A DNA stretch of 64,000 bases from an uncultured Desulfobacter sp. (GTDB lineage Bacteria > Desulfobacterota > Desulfobacteria > Desulfobacterales > Desulfobacteraceae): contig NZ_OY762929.1 of assembly GCF_963666675.1 (NCBI RefSeq), forward strand, positions 3,100,001-3,164,000, read 5' to 3'. The position numbers and the translations under genes were made by a program. The notes under the pieces were generated by a model. The model had not been told where the DNA came from. It saw only the letters and a list, made by a program, of their open reading frames with translations, and ran no database searches. Below are positions 42,659-51,900 of the stretch, one piece after another. Each line of letters opens with the position of its first letter. Positions within the stretch are counted from its first letter, which is position 1.

Positions 42659-44049
42659 CGTTCTTCTCCCAATTCCAGATTTGCCAATTGTTCAATGCTC
42701 AAGGGTTGGAGCGGCGGCCTGACGCGGAGAGTACCCACCTGTGTAATATCAAGCGCACAACACGCTGCGATCATTTCGGCAATTGTCGTCCCGCACATTC
42801 TTCCCTGACAGGGGCCCATCCCGGCCCGGGTCTGTCCTTTAACCTGGGCTGGATGGCGCGCCCCCTTGGCTATCGCTTCACGGATCTGACCTGCAGTCAA
42901 CTCTTCACAGCGACAGACAAGGGTCCCATCGTCGGGTGGAACCAGTGCCTGCCGGCTCGGTGGAAAGATGTGGTCGATAAAGGGGCGAATCAACTTTTGC
43001 CTATGCGCCTTTTTCAGGTAGGGTTGAGAGAGTCGCTCACGCTCTGCCCTGGTGAACACCTCAAGCTTGCAGGCGGCATCAATGGCAGCCAGATGACCGG
43101 CAACTTCCGCCACCGGCCCTCCGTTGATGCCGCCTGCATCTCCAGCCACCGAAACGCCCGGCACGCTCGTTTGACCCCAGCGGTCAAGCACCGGCCGCCA
43201 GTAACGCTGCGGCTCATACCATTCGTGTTCGCAATTGAGCAACCTGCTGAAAGACAGATTCGGCACCACCCCTTCATGCAGCAGGACAGTTGCGGCAGGC
43301 ACTTTCTGCTGCGTGCCGCGGCAGGTAAATACCAGCCCTTCTGCCTGATTTTTACCGAAGACAGCCAGGTCTCGACAACCGATGTAAACCGGGACGCCTG
43401 CGCGTTTCACCTTCAGTTTCATGTGCAGGCCTTTAAGAAGGTAGCTGCTTTGGCATAATGCCCCGGGCAGGAAAGGCACTGCCTTGAAGTAATCCTTTAA
43501 ACCGGCCGTTTCCACCATGGCAGAAATTTTAACGCCGTTATCAATCAGGTGACAGGCGGTCAGTAACAACAACGGCCCGCTGCCAGCCAGAACAACCGGG
43601 CCCTGGGGAACCATATCTGCTGACTTGAACAGAATATCCGCAGCTGCAGCGCCCATCACCCCGGGAAGCGTCCAATTGGGAATCGGCACCGGCCGCTCTG
43701 CGGCCCCGACGCTGAACAGAATCCGGCGACCATGCACCCGCCGGGGTACGCCTTGGGATATCAAATCGACATTGAACGCGTTATCGATGTTCCAAACACT
43801 GTTATTCGGCAGGTAGGTGGCACCGGATGAACGGAATGACTCGACCAGCTGCTTGCCGGCAAGATACTCCCTGCCGAGCGTATCCGCATTTTCAGGCAGG
43901 CTGCGCTCTATTGAACGATAGAACTGCCCGCCGGGTTCGGGTTGCTCGTCAACCACCAAGGTTGAGAGGCCCAGTTTGCCGGCAGTGACGGCCGCAGCAA
44001 GACCGCCGGGGCCGGAGCCAACAATAACCAAATCGTAGCGATTATTCAT
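42655..44049 (-). CDS. FAD/NAD(P)-binding alpha subunit with BFD-like [2Fe-2S] domain (HcnB-like)
   Basis: 464 residues from MNNRYDLVIVGSGPGG. A pyridine-nucleotide-disulfide oxidoreductase fold carries FAD-binding GSGPGGLAAAV near 10-20 and VVLAGSGPLLLLTA near 160. A C-terminal BFD-like domain has cysteines in LVCRCEE and GPCQGRMCG. This equals the alpha subunit of HcnABC and opine or hydroxyproline dehydrogenases. The ATG at 44049 is chosen because the in-frame region upstream (to 44199) overlaps the ferredoxin-like gene in another frame and has no homology; the real overlap is 8 bp. SD GGAGCC-like sequence precedes it. Confidence 0.85.
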   Translation of the reverse strand: MNNRYDLVIVGSGPGGLAAAVTAGKLGLSTLVVDEQPEPGGQFYRSIERSLPENADTLGREYLAGKQLVESFRSSGATYLPNNSVWNIDNAFNVDLISQGVPRRVHGRRILFSVGAAERPVPIPNWTLPGVMGAAAADILFKSADMVPQGPVVLAGSGPLLLLTACHLIDNGVKISAMVETAGLKDYFKAVPFLPGALCQSSYLLKGLHMKLKVKRAGVPVYIGCRDLAVFGKNQAEGLVFTCRGTQQKVPAATVLLHEGVVPNLSFSRLLNCEHEWYEPQRYWRPVLDRWGQTSVPGVSVAGDAGGINGGPVAEVAGHLAAIDAACKLEVFTRAERERLSQPYLKKAHRQKLIRPFIDHIFPPSRQALVPPDDGTLVCRCEELTAGQIREAIAKGARHPAQVKGQTRAGMGPCQGRMCGTTIAEMIAACCALDITQVGTLRVRPPLQPLSIEQLANLELGEER

Positions 44050-44347
44050 TGTCCGGCTCCTTTTTTCCGCACTGCCGCTTAACCACCATACCGTCGCGCA
44101 CCTGTATCTTACAGGCCTGCTGATTTGGAACGCCGTCAATCTCCATGAGGCACTCATGGCAGACACCCATATGGCAGTAGGCCGCACGGTGTGCGCCACT
44201 GATTGGCGATGTCCGGTTGTAGCCGGCGCCAGCCGCCATCACAGCCGCGATGACGGTATCCGTTGCCGGAACTGCCAACGGCTCGCCTTCAAAGGTAATC
44301 GTCACCCGATCCAATTCGTGTCTGTTATCATGCAATCTTTTCAACAT
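44042..44347 (-). CDS. [2Fe-2S]-binding gamma subunit (HcnA-like)
   Basis: 101 residues, a small (2Fe-2S) ferredoxin-like subunit. The cluster ligands are in AYCHMGVCHECL (two CxxC-type spacings) and a later QQACKIQVRDG cysteine. Homologous to HcnA and to the gamma subunit of hydroxyproline and opine dehydrogenases, it carries electrons from the flavin subunits. It is the first gene of the three-subunit unit and overlaps the next start. 101 bp upstream lies the ornithine-cyclodeaminase-family gene on the same strand, so the five genes to ridA are likely one catabolic operon. Confidence 0.86.
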   Translation of the reverse strand: MLKRLHDNRHELDRVTITFEGEPLAVPATDTVIAAVMAAGAGYNRTSPISGAHRAAYCHMGVCHECLMEIDGVPNQQACKIQVRDGMVVKRQCGKKEPDNE

Positions 44348-44448
44348 CTAAAATTCCTTACGGTAAACAAAAAGCACCTCGGTTCTGTCTGACAGGCAGA
44401 GATACATACCTTTGCCGGGTCAACATTTCAAGGAGTTTAAAATGATCA

Positions 44449-45585
44449 TCAGGCAAGTTCAGGCTTATCCCAGAGATTCAGCTTGGTGCCGATTCCCTGG
44501 GCCAGGGCATTGCGGTATATGATGGTGCCCCAGGCCACATCTTCCACAGGCAGGCCGCCCACCGAGTAGATAATGATCTCATCCTCATTTCGACGGGCCG
44601 GAACTTTGCCGGTTAGGATATCACCCAGATCATCCACCTGGCTTTTCTCCATTTTACCATCAGCAATCAGGTCCATGCAGCGCACGGCAGGGATGGGAAT
44701 CGTTTCGTAGGCAGGATAGGGCATCTCCTCGGCCCAGGCTTCATAAAGATTGATCCAGTCGGCCACGCTTCTTGCTCGGTTAAGGATGAAGTCATCGTCA
44801 AAGCGGGCGGCGGCAGGACAGCACACCACGGCACCGGGCTTGAGCCATGCTTCATTAATGTAGGGGTATGCGCTGATATCGCCTGTGGGAGATGATGTTC
44901 CCACAAAAAGAATATCCGCGTCCTTGGCAGCCTGTTCAATATCGTCAACGGGTTCAACCTTTTCAATGCACGGATACTTTTGATTCAGATAGGCAATAAA
45001 GTCATCCATGGATTTTTTGCCCCTGCCTTTGATTTTTACTGTCTTGATACCCGGACGTTCTGTCATGATAGCATCAAAGGCTGTTTTACTCATCACCCCC
45101 GGCCCCACAACACCCACAACGCTTGCATCTTTTTTGGCAAAATACCTGAATCCAACACCTGGGACCGCACCAGTTCTATATGCGCTAAGCATATTTGCCG
45201 ACATATATGCCAGGGGGGCCCCGGTATCCTTATCATTGAGGGTGAACATCAAGATCGAGCGGGGAAGCCCTTTTTTACGATTTTCCGTGTTGGACCCATA
45301 CCATTTCATCCCCACCATATCAAATTCACCCCCAAGATAGGCAGGCATGGCCATAAAACGCCTGTCCGGCCCGTCAGTGGGCATATTGGGGAATGGTGAG
45401 TTGTCCGGAAACGTCATCATCACGCCATGGGAATTGCTGTTGGGACCGCCCATACGAAAATCACCAATCTTAAGCAGTTTAAACATCGCTTCCATGGCGT
45501 CCACGCAGCCTGCCATTTCGGTTACACCCGCCTTGACCATGTCTGCTTCGCTCAGATAAAGAAAATCAATTGTTGGATAAGTCAT
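44449..45585 (-). CDS. Ornithine cyclodeaminase/mu-crystallin family protein
   Basis: 378 residues from MTYPTIDFLYL (AAGGA eight bases upstream; the frame back to 45636 has no such site). It has the OCD/mu-crystallin Rossmann core: ANMLSAYRTGAVPGVGFRYFAKKDASVVGVVGPGVMSK near 135-170, and DDIEQAAKDADILFVGTSSP near 220. Relatives have been annotated as tyramine oxidase subunit B or cyclodeaminase; members catalyse NAD-linked deamination or reduction of imines. In this setting, with an amino-acid/opine dehydrogenase and RidA, action on an amino acid or its imine is likely, but the substrate is not readable. Confidence 0.82.
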   Translation of the reverse strand: MTYPTIDFLYLSEADMVKAGVTEMAGCVDAMEAMFKLLKIGDFRMGGPNSNSHGVMMTFPDNSPFPNMPTDGPDRRFMAMPAYLGGEFDMVGMKWYGSNTENRKKGLPRSILMFTLNDKDTGAPLAYMSANMLSAYRTGAVPGVGFRYFAKKDASVVGVVGPGVMSKTAFDAIMTERPGIKTVKIKGRGKKSMDDFIAYLNQKYPCIEKVEPVDDIEQAAKDADILFVGTSSPTGDISAYPYINEAWLKPGAVVCCPAAARFDDDFILNRARSVADWINLYEAWAEEMPYPAYETIPIPAVRCMDLIADGKMEKSQVDDLGDILTGKVPARRNEDEIIIYSVGGLPVEDVAWGTIIYRNALAQGIGTKLNLWDKPELA

Positions 45586-45620
45586 GTTTTTAATCCTTTT
45601 TGGTTTTAATTTTTGTAAAT

Positions 45621-46016
45621 TTATGCGATTTCGCATCCAATGACGGCCTCTAGTTCAATTTCCACCTTTTGGGCAGGCCGGTTAAGTTTAGGGGTCTCGA
45701 CCATTGTAAAAAGCGGACGCACCGACTTAAACACTTCGCTGTAGGCGTCGGCCACCTCTTTGGCAAACCCCATATCCGTGATGTAAGCTTTGACCTTAAT
45801 CACATCCTTGGCCTGGGCTCCGGCCTGTTTTAAAAGTCCTGTAAACTTTTCAAATATGAATCTGGCCTGCTCATTTGGGGTCTCACCGCAAACAGAACCA
45901 TCGGGTTGAACGGCTGTGGTTCCGCCGATATAAACGTGATCTCCGACCTTTACCATCCGGGAATACCCTGCAATTTCTTCGAGTGGTGAATCTGATGAGT
46001 AATTCGTTCGTTTCAT
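45621..46016 (-). CDS. RidA-family imine/enamine deaminase
   Basis: 131 residues of the YjgF/YER057c/UK114 family, with GYSRMVKVGDHVYIGGTTA near 18-36, the typical EQARFIFEKFTGLLKQAGA helix, and VRPLFTMVETPKL near 104. RidA proteins hydrolyse reactive imines to ketones plus ammonia. It is the first gene of the leftward operon; the imines released by an amino-acid dehydrogenase or cyclodeaminase would be its substrate. The arginine expected after the VRP strand in canonical RidA is not certain here, so it may belong to a Rid1-7 subgroup. Confidence 0.88.
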   Translation of the reverse strand: MKRTNYSSDSPLEEIAGYSRMVKVGDHVYIGGTTAVQPDGSVCGETPNEQARFIFEKFTGLLKQAGAQAKDVIKVKAYITDMGFAKEVADAYSEVFKSVRPLFTMVETPKLNRPAQKVEIELEAVIGCEIA

Positions 46017-46400
46017 GATCTGCTCTCCTTGTAAAAATCAAATAAACCTAAGGAGACAAATAACAGTGAACCCAAATATCCGTATTGGAAAAATCGGAAG
46101 TCATTAAGAATGAATACCAGACATAAAATACATATTTGTATGTGTATATGCTGCAAAATTGTATTTTATTCTTTAAAACTACATATTGAATTCGAATTTT
46201 AATAATCTTGTGATAACTTCTAACAAAAAAGATATCTTTAAAAATCAGATAGTAAACCACATTGAATCCAGCCTAACAAATATCGATTTTGACTACAGGC
46301 ACTGTTGTTGCAATCGCAGCCGTTGTCATTGCTAATGTGAAAAGTCACTATTGTTTTTATTTTGTAACGTTGCTTAACAAGGAAAAGAGTCCGTTTTAAA
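46017..46400. promoter_or_regulatory. Divergent regulatory gap between ridA operon and araC-type gene
   Basis: 384 bp, AT-rich, with no ORF of note. It must hold the promoters for the leftward catabolic operon and the rightward regulator gene, and probably AraC-family binding sites, but I cannot identify direct repeats with confidence. Confidence 0.4.
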
Positions 46401-47186
46401 ATGAACAATTCTTCTTATCTGCCGGAACAGCCCTTTTTTAAATTATCCACCCGACAGTTTGTATCCCGTGTCGGGTCTGGCCTACTGGCACAATACTACA
46501 GTTTTGAGGTTCCACCGGATGATGACCATCCCATCGTGGCAGTTCCGGACGGAACCATCGATATTCTTTTCCATTGCACAGCGCCTTCCCCATCAGCGTC
46601 GGTATGCGGGTCGGTCAAAAAAGGGAAACAGATTGAGTTTAAAAAAGGCAGTCTTTATTTTGGCGCAAGATTTTTACCCGGCACCGCAAAACAAATTCTA
46701 AAAAGCCCGCTGTCTCATTTCACAGACCAGGAGATTCGCCTCGACGATATCCAAAGCAACTCAGATGAATTTGTGGAATTGATCTGTGGGGCCGAATCTT
46801 TCGATGAAAGAATCGCCCTGTTTGAAAAATACTATACGCGCTGTAACAGCGATAAGGATTGCGCCCCTTCGCTGATCTCTTTTCTTCTTGACAAGATAAA
46901 TGCCTCCTGCGGAGAAATCCGGGTCCAGGAACTGGCCGAAGAGACCGGTTATTCCACAAGACATGTCAGCAATGTGTTTAAAAAATATGTGGGCATCTCC
47001 CCCAAACTTTTTTCCCGGATTGTTCGTTTCCAGAGAAGTTTCAGCCTGCTCAGATTACAAAAAAAAGCAACCTTTGCTGATCTTGCCCAGGATGCCGGAT
47101 ATTATGACCAGGCCCATTTTATCAATGAATTTAAAGAGTTTTCCATGAATACTCCCACCCAGATCATACACGGCAATTTTTGTTGA
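46401..47186 (+). CDS. AraC-family transcriptional regulator
   Basis: 261 residues. The N-terminal 140 residues are a ligand-sensing or dimer domain with no close family that I recognise (VPDGTIDILFHC is like the DUF6597/AraC sensor type). The C-terminal 100 residues are a double helix-turn-helix AraC DNA-binding domain: VQELAEETGYSTRHVSNVFKKYVGISPKLFSRIVRFQRS, then FADLAQDAGYYDQAHFINEFKEFSMNTP. It is divergent from the ridA-OCD-dehydrogenase operon and followed by an amino-acid permease, so it likely controls both in response to the substrate. Confidence 0.9.
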   Translation: MNNSSYLPEQPFFKLSTRQFVSRVGSGLLAQYYSFEVPPDDDHPIVAVPDGTIDILFHCTAPSPSASVCGSVKKGKQIEFKKGSLYFGARFLPGTAKQILKSPLSHFTDQEIRLDDIQSNSDEFVELICGAESFDERIALFEKYYTRCNSDKDCAPSLISFLLDKINASCGEIRVQELAEETGYSTRHVSNVFKKYVGISPKLFSRIVRFQRSFSLLRLQKKATFADLAQDAGYYDQAHFINEFKEFSMNTPTQIIHGNFC

Positions 47187-47307
47187 GGTTTTTTAAAAAA
47201 TAACAATCCTGTTCCGTTTTTTCCAATACCGGCTTGCCTTGTAAAAGGTAGCTTTGTTCTGCGTCAATCACCTGGACAAATTAACTGGTTTTACGAGGAG
47301 GAGCGGA

Positions 47308-48741
47308 ATGGACAACTTAAAAAGATCACTTGGATTTTGGGCATGTCTATCGGTCAGCATGGGGCTGGTCGTAGCGTCCAGTACACTGGTAACCCTGGGA
47401 CAGGGTATGGGAATTGCCGGGCCTGGGTTTGTTATCGCCATGATTGCCGCCTGGGTGCTGCAGCATTTTTCGGCGCAAAGTTTTGCAGAACTTGCCTGCC
47501 TGATGCCCAGCGCCGGAGGTATCGGGTCATACACACAGGTTGCCCTGGGTCCGTTGATTGCAATGGTGGCTACCATTGCAGGGTATGTTATCCCCAATCT
47601 TTTCGCGGTTCCTTCCGAGCTGGCCATTGCCGGATCGGTTATTTCATCCACATTTATTCCCTCATGCTCTCCGGCAGTGATCGGGGGTGTCCTCTTTGGG
47701 ATTCTCATTGTTTTTAATGTGCTGGGCGTGGATATATTTGCAAAATCACAGATCCTGTTCACAACGGTGATGATGGTTTCAATTGCAGGGTTGGGTATTA
47801 TCGGACTCACCGAAGTTGGAAACCCCTCATTGCATCATCTTGCAGATATGGACTTCAACCCCATGGGATGGGGGGTGCTTAGCCTGACCGCACTGGCCAT
47901 ATGGCTGTATATCGGTATTGAATTCGTCACCCCCATGGCCCAGGAAATCCAGCAGCCGGAGAAGCATATTCCCAAAGCTATGAGCCTTGGCCTGCTGATC
48001 ATTTTTGTTATCAACCTGTTGTACGGGTTGACCTGCATTAAGTATGTACCCTTGGGGGAACTTGCAGAGTCCATGAGTCCTCACATCCTGGTGGCCCAGG
48101 CCGTCTTGGGAAAACCCGGCCTGGTGATTATCTCGATTGTAAGTCTTTTTGCAACTGCCAGCACCGTAAACACCGTTATCGCCGTAGTCCCCCGGATGCT
48201 CTACAGCATGGCGTTAAACGGGGAACTCCCGGCTGTGTTTGGTAAACTTCACCCCCGTTTCAGGACGCCATGGATCGGGATACTGGCCATGTCAGGGGTC
48301 ATTGGCGGTTTTTATTTTGGCGGCATCGCCAATGCAGGTAATATCATGGTCTATCTGCTTGCCGCAGTTTCTTCCTGGCTGCTTTGCTATATCGTGGCCC
48401 ATATTGATGTGATTGTTCTCAGGCTGCGATACCCCCGACTCAAACGGCCCTACAAATCACCCTTTTTTCCTGTCCCGCAGATCCTTGGTGCGTTAGGTAT
48501 GTTGGCGTCATTTATAAACATCTTCCCGGACCCGGAAATACGAAATACCATCATGCGCTGGTCCGGTCTTTTTATCGGTATATCAGTTGTCTATTCAGCG
48601 CTATGGCTCAAATTTGTACTGAATCAAAAATTATTTAAACCGGTCCCCCTTGAACCGGTTCTCAAATATATGGAAACCGAAGAACCTGTGCAAAACGAAA
48701 AAGAAGTTGGGGTGGCTTTTGGGAGTTCAATTGAATGCTGA
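47308..48741 (+). CDS. APC-superfamily amino-acid permease
   Basis: 477 residues with about 12 transmembrane segments. It shows APC features: an N-terminal GFWACLSVSMGLVVASSTLVTLGQG, and WLYIGIEFVTPMAQEIQQPEKHIPKAMSLGL around 210-240, which is typical of amino-acid permeases. GAGGAGGAG precedes the ATG at 47308; the frame back to 47254 is not used. It imports an amino acid or amine with protons, and its position after the AraC gene links it to the dehydrogenase operon. Its end overlaps the next start by 7 bp. Confidence 0.88.
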   Translation: MDNLKRSLGFWACLSVSMGLVVASSTLVTLGQGMGIAGPGFVIAMIAAWVLQHFSAQSFAELACLMPSAGGIGSYTQVALGPLIAMVATIAGYVIPNLFAVPSELAIAGSVISSTFIPSCSPAVIGGVLFGILIVFNVLGVDIFAKSQILFTTVMMVSIAGLGIIGLTEVGNPSLHHLADMDFNPMGWGVLSLTALAIWLYIGIEFVTPMAQEIQQPEKHIPKAMSLGLLIIFVINLLYGLTCIKYVPLGELAESMSPHILVAQAVLGKPGLVIISIVSLFATASTVNTVIAVVPRMLYSMALNGELPAVFGKLHPRFRTPWIGILAMSGVIGGFYFGGIANAGNIMVYLLAAVSSWLLCYIVAHIDVIVLRLRYPRLKRPYKSPFFPVPQILGALGMLASFINIFPDPEIRNTIMRWSGLFIGISVVYSALWLKFVLNQKLFKPVPLEPVLKYMETEEPVQNEKEVGVAFGSSIEC

Positions 48742-49268
48742 AAATTGACAGTCAACGCATGCTGATTGGCAGTGCCAAGCGATTCGAACCCTACTTGGGA
48801 AACAGCGGAACCTGGCGGCAGGGAAAAATCTTTTTCCCTGCACTGCCATATTCCGGATCTCTTTCATTTGTCCGTAAAAGCAGCCTGATAAGCGCCAACT
48901 ACTTTTTGTCTCTCCAGGCCGTTATGCCACCTACAGACACATCGGATGGCAGTAATAGCACCGGCCGCTGCTATCTCAACCGGCTTGGTGTCTGGCGGAT
49001 TAAGGGGTCTGATAAAACGCTGACATCATTTTATCAGAGGATAAAAGAACATACTGATGTGGCAAAACTATGCAAAATAACCGACTTTGATGCGCTTATA
49101 CTCTCGTCTGAAAATTCAGAAACAACCCTTTTTCTAAATCTGTATGGCGGCGGCTATCTTTCGCTTCTTTTTCCACCTATGCAGTTTCAAGTTGCCATCA
49201 GTGATGAGCAGATAAGAAACAGTGCTGAATTTTTTAAAACCCTTGTGAATATTTTGGCTGATCCATAG
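48735..49268 (+). CDS. Hypothetical protein downstream of the permease
   Basis: 177 residues with no recognised family, no signal peptide and no membrane segment. A mixed alpha/beta layout ends with SEFFKTLVNILADP-like helix. It overlaps the permease gene by 7 bp, so it is translated with it; a regulatory or processing role for the catabolic cluster is only an idea. Confidence 0.6.
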   Translation: MLKIDSQRMLIGSAKRFEPYLGNSGTWRQGKIFFPALPYSGSLSFVRKSSLISANYFLSLQAVMPPTDTSDGSNSTGRCYLNRLGVWRIKGSDKTLTSFYQRIKEHTDVAKLCKITDFDALILSSENSETTLFLNLYGGGYLSLLFPPMQFQVAISDEQIRNSAEFFKTLVNILADP

Positions 49269-49340
49269 ACACGGATAGATATTATTTATAGCTCTAACAT
49301 CTTTAATTTTAGATAATTTATAACAGGAAAGGAAAATTTA

Positions 49341-50168
49341 ATGAAAAAACAATTAATGTCTATGGCTTGTATATTTATTTTCATGATGATCAGTACAACA
49401 ACTTGGGCGGACGTCTTAGATCCCCTGGACAACAGTTCAGCCCCGGTCGGCACCAAGGTGCTTGTCAGCTATTTCGGCTACCAGCATCTGCCCGAATATG
49501 AAGACCAAAACGGAGACACCGAGGATATCGGGGTTGATGTAGCCTATGCCGCGATCAGGCCTGTTTATTTTGCAGGAAAAGTGTTTGGGAGAACATGGGG
49601 GGTCAATGCCGTTATACCGTTCCAAAGCATTTCCACCGACGGGGAGGACACGACAGACGGTCTGGGGGATCTTGTGGTCGGCCCGTTTATTTTCCTTTAT
49701 GAAAATCCTAAAGACCAGGTGTTTCTTTCCTTCTGGGAGTTTGCCTATACCCCCACGGGTTCAGATGAGGTCAGCAATAATTCCTGGTGGTTCCAGCACC
49801 AGCTGGCCTTTGGCTGGTATCCCGGCCCATGGTCCTTGGACGCATGCCTGAATTACTGGCAAAAAGACAAGGATACCGCAGGTGATGATGTGTCGGATGC
49901 GGTTGAACTGGAAGGCGTGGTGGCCTATGCCGTCACCGAAAAATTGCGCATCGGGGTTCAGGCAGCCTGGTGGAAAGACTTTGATGATATTGAATCCGGC
50001 GGTGTCGGCCTGCCCGGCACCCAGGGAGAAAATGTAAAGCTGGGCCTCAACCTGGGCTACATGCTGCAGGACAATCTTATGGTCAATTTGAGATACATGC
50101 ACGACGTGAAATCAGAAGCGCATACAAAAGGCTCCTGGACATATCTGCGCTTAACTTACATATTTTGA
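49341..50168 (+). CDS. Outer-membrane beta-barrel protein, phenol MetA-degradation (SphA) type
   Basis: 275 residues. A signal peptide (1-23, cut after TTWA) precedes alternating beta strands with aromatic belts such as VWGVNAVIPFQ, FLSFWEFAYTPTG, WWFQHQLAFGWYPG and LRIGVQAAWW, and a final strand ending in Phe (YLRLTYIF), as barrels recognised by BamA do. It matches the Phenol_MetA_deg family of outer-membrane transporters that admit hydrophobic solutes. GGAAAGGAAAA precedes the ATG. It lies 72 bp after the hypothetical gene, perhaps in the same transcript. Confidence 0.8.
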   Translation: MKKQLMSMACIFIFMMISTTTWADVLDPLDNSSAPVGTKVLVSYFGYQHLPEYEDQNGDTEDIGVDVAYAAIRPVYFAGKVFGRTWGVNAVIPFQSISTDGEDTTDGLGDLVVGPFIFLYENPKDQVFLSFWEFAYTPTGSDEVSNNSWWFQHQLAFGWYPGPWSLDACLNYWQKDKDTAGDDVSDAVELEGVVAYAVTEKLRIGVQAAWWKDFDDIESGGVGLPGTQGENVKLGLNLGYMLQDNLMVNLRYMHDVKSEAHTKGSWTYLRLTYIF

Positions 50169-50183
50169 TCCTGTAATTTCTGT

Positions 50184-50771
50184 TCAGGGCATCCATGTGA
50201 TAATGCCGTCATCCGGATTTTGTTCTTGCCACGCCCAGAATGAATCAATATCCTGGATGCCGTGTTCAATAACGGCTTTATAAATTTGGATGCCCATCAC
50301 TTTTTTTTCAATGGGAATACTATTTTTGATACGAAGGATATTGGCCCGGATCTCCGGGGTCATAACCCCAGAGATCCGTTCGGCCACCTTTTCAAAATGA
50401 CCGGCATAGACGGATTCATTTAAAATATGAATTATATCAATTTGCCAGGTATGACCATATTTATCCTCGTAAAACGCATGCCACTCAATACATTTATCCC
50501 CGGCTTCAAGTAAATTGCTGTAACTTATTGTTTTAATCCCTTTGTTTTTTGCAAGCCGTGCCATGGCTGAAAAGCTGTCAGACAGATTGAATGGTGTCGT
50601 ATAGACATGGAAATCAATATCCCTGTTATTGATAAGCAACCCCATTTTCAATGATCCGACCAAATTAATCGTCGCCCCGATGGACGCCCAGATCTCAATG
50701 ATATTGGTGTCGTGAATAACCTGCCAGGCAACCTTCTGCATGGATTCGGCCATTTCAAAAATCTGTTTCAT
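50184..50771 (-). CDS. Nucleotidyltransferase-fold protein
   Basis: 195 residues from MKQIFEMAES (GGGGAAAA upstream; the longer frame from 50816 overlaps the upstream gene and lacks a site). The segment GSLKMGLLINNRDIDFHVYTT, with Gly-Ser and a two-Asp DID, is the core of the polymerase-beta/aminoglycoside nucleotidyltransferase superfamily; YGHTWQIDIIHIL could provide the third acidic residue. No named family fits. It follows the SDR gene by 19 bp on the same strand, so they form a pair. Confidence 0.7.
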   Translation of the reverse strand: MKQIFEMAESMQKVAWQVIHDTNIIEIWASIGATINLVGSLKMGLLINNRDIDFHVYTTPFNLSDSFSAMARLAKNKGIKTISYSNLLEAGDKCIEWHAFYEDKYGHTWQIDIIHILNESVYAGHFEKVAERISGVMTPEIRANILRIKNSIPIEKKVMGIQIYKAVIEHGIQDIDSFWAWQEQNPDDGIITWMP

Positions 50772-50790
50772 TGTATTTTCCCCGTGTCTC

Positions 50791-51489
50791 TTATACCAAC
50801 CTGGCACCGCCATCAATCACGACCGTTGTCCCTGTGGTATAAGGGGATGCCATCAGATAAACGTATGCCTCGGCAACGTCTTCGGGTGATGCAATGTGCC
50901 CCAAAGGGAATTGTTCTGCATATTTTTCCACCTCAGGCATTTTAGGGGCAACGAACCCAGGACTGACGACATTGACTCGGACGGGTGCCAATTCCACGGC
51001 CAGCGAACGGCAAAAGGCCTCGGTGGCACTGTTGATCATAATCATGGTTGAAAAGTTTTTGAAAATCTTTTCACCGGCAATGCCTGTGGTCATGACAATG
51101 CTGCCATTCTGACCAAGGTACTGTTGTGCCTTCTGGATAAGCTGGTACTGACCCCAGAATTTTGTTTCAAATGCCTGTTTTGCCGCTCTAATATCTGTTT
51201 TAACAAACAAGGCTGGGGTTATATCCGGCCGTGTGGTAATCACAAGATGATCGATATGTCCAATTTGCTTTAATGCATTGTCTGTTTCATCTTCAAATGT
51301 CACATCAAAAGAATAGGTCTCAATGTCACACCCAACGGCGCCGACTAACGTATTATATTTTTCTGCCGCATTTCTGGAGGCAATAATCACTTTTGCTCCG
51401 GCCTTGCATGCCTGGGTTGCCACAGCAAGCCCAACGCCGGAACTTCCGCCAACAATTAAAATTCTTTTATTTTGTAATGAGTCGTTCAA
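50791..51489 (-). CDS. SDR-family oxidoreductase lacking the YxxxK motif
   Basis: 232 residues with the short-chain dehydrogenase fold: NAD(P)-binding GGSSGVG near 14-20, a second strand ASRN, and GSIVMTTG near 129. Where the catalytic Tyr-x-x-x-Lys normally lies, the segment reads MIMIN followed by SATEAFCRSLA, so both catalytic residues seem replaced. The C-terminal NVVSPGFV and GTTVVIDGG are standard. It is probably NAD(P)-binding but not an ordinary dehydrogenase; a sensor or atypical reductase are options. Coupled with the nucleotidyltransferase-like gene downstream. Confidence 0.8.
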   Translation of the reverse strand: MNDSLQNKRILIVGGSSGVGLAVATQACKAGAKVIIASRNAAEKYNTLVGAVGCDIETYSFDVTFEDETDNALKQIGHIDHLVITTRPDITPALFVKTDIRAAKQAFETKFWGQYQLIQKAQQYLGQNGSIVMTTGIAGEKIFKNFSTMIMINSATEAFCRSLAVELAPVRVNVVSPGFVAPKMPEVEKYAEQFPLGHIASPEDVAEAYVYLMASPYTTGTTVVIDGGARLV

Positions 51490-51613
51490 TATTTTTCCCG
51501 GGACGGTTCGTTTCCCTTGTCCGTCAAGTAACGTGTTTTTAGATTCATTGTAACGATAAAATCACCGCCTGCCCGTTTGGAAAGTACTTCCAGCATGGCT
51601 GTAGTTAATTTTT

Positions 51614-51900
51614 CTAAATCTTTTTCGCGCTAAGCTCCTTTGCTTTTTTATCAAAAGAGAGAAGATACGCTTTCATATCCTCAATATCCTTGTTTGAGGA
51701 TAAAGGGCCATGCCCCGGGATGATTCGACCGACTTTCATGGCATGGATGAAAGCAAGATTCTTTTGCCATCCGGCCAAATCCCCGTCACCCATATATGGA
51801 TGAAAATCGGTAAAAAGGATATCCCCGGAGAAAAGAACATCCTGTGAAGGAACGTGCACAATAATGGAACCTGGAAAAGGACGCATTCCCATTTTCCTGG
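51614..51900 (-). pseudogene. 5'-truncated metallo-beta-lactamase-fold hydrolase
   Basis: The leftward frame keeps the second half of an MBL-fold hydrolase: SQDVLFSGDILFTDFHPYMGDGD, with the metal-binding Asp, and GRIIPGHGPLS, with the metal-binding His. The N-terminal HxHxDH motif is missing, and at about 51900 the reading frame enters transposase relic sequence. Truncated by an insertion or deletion. Confidence 0.75.

Noticed and set aside
42688..43458. A 256-codon rightward frame opposite the HcnB-like gene.
   Set aside because: Antisense shadow; the leftward frame has complete FAD and BFD-domain motifs.
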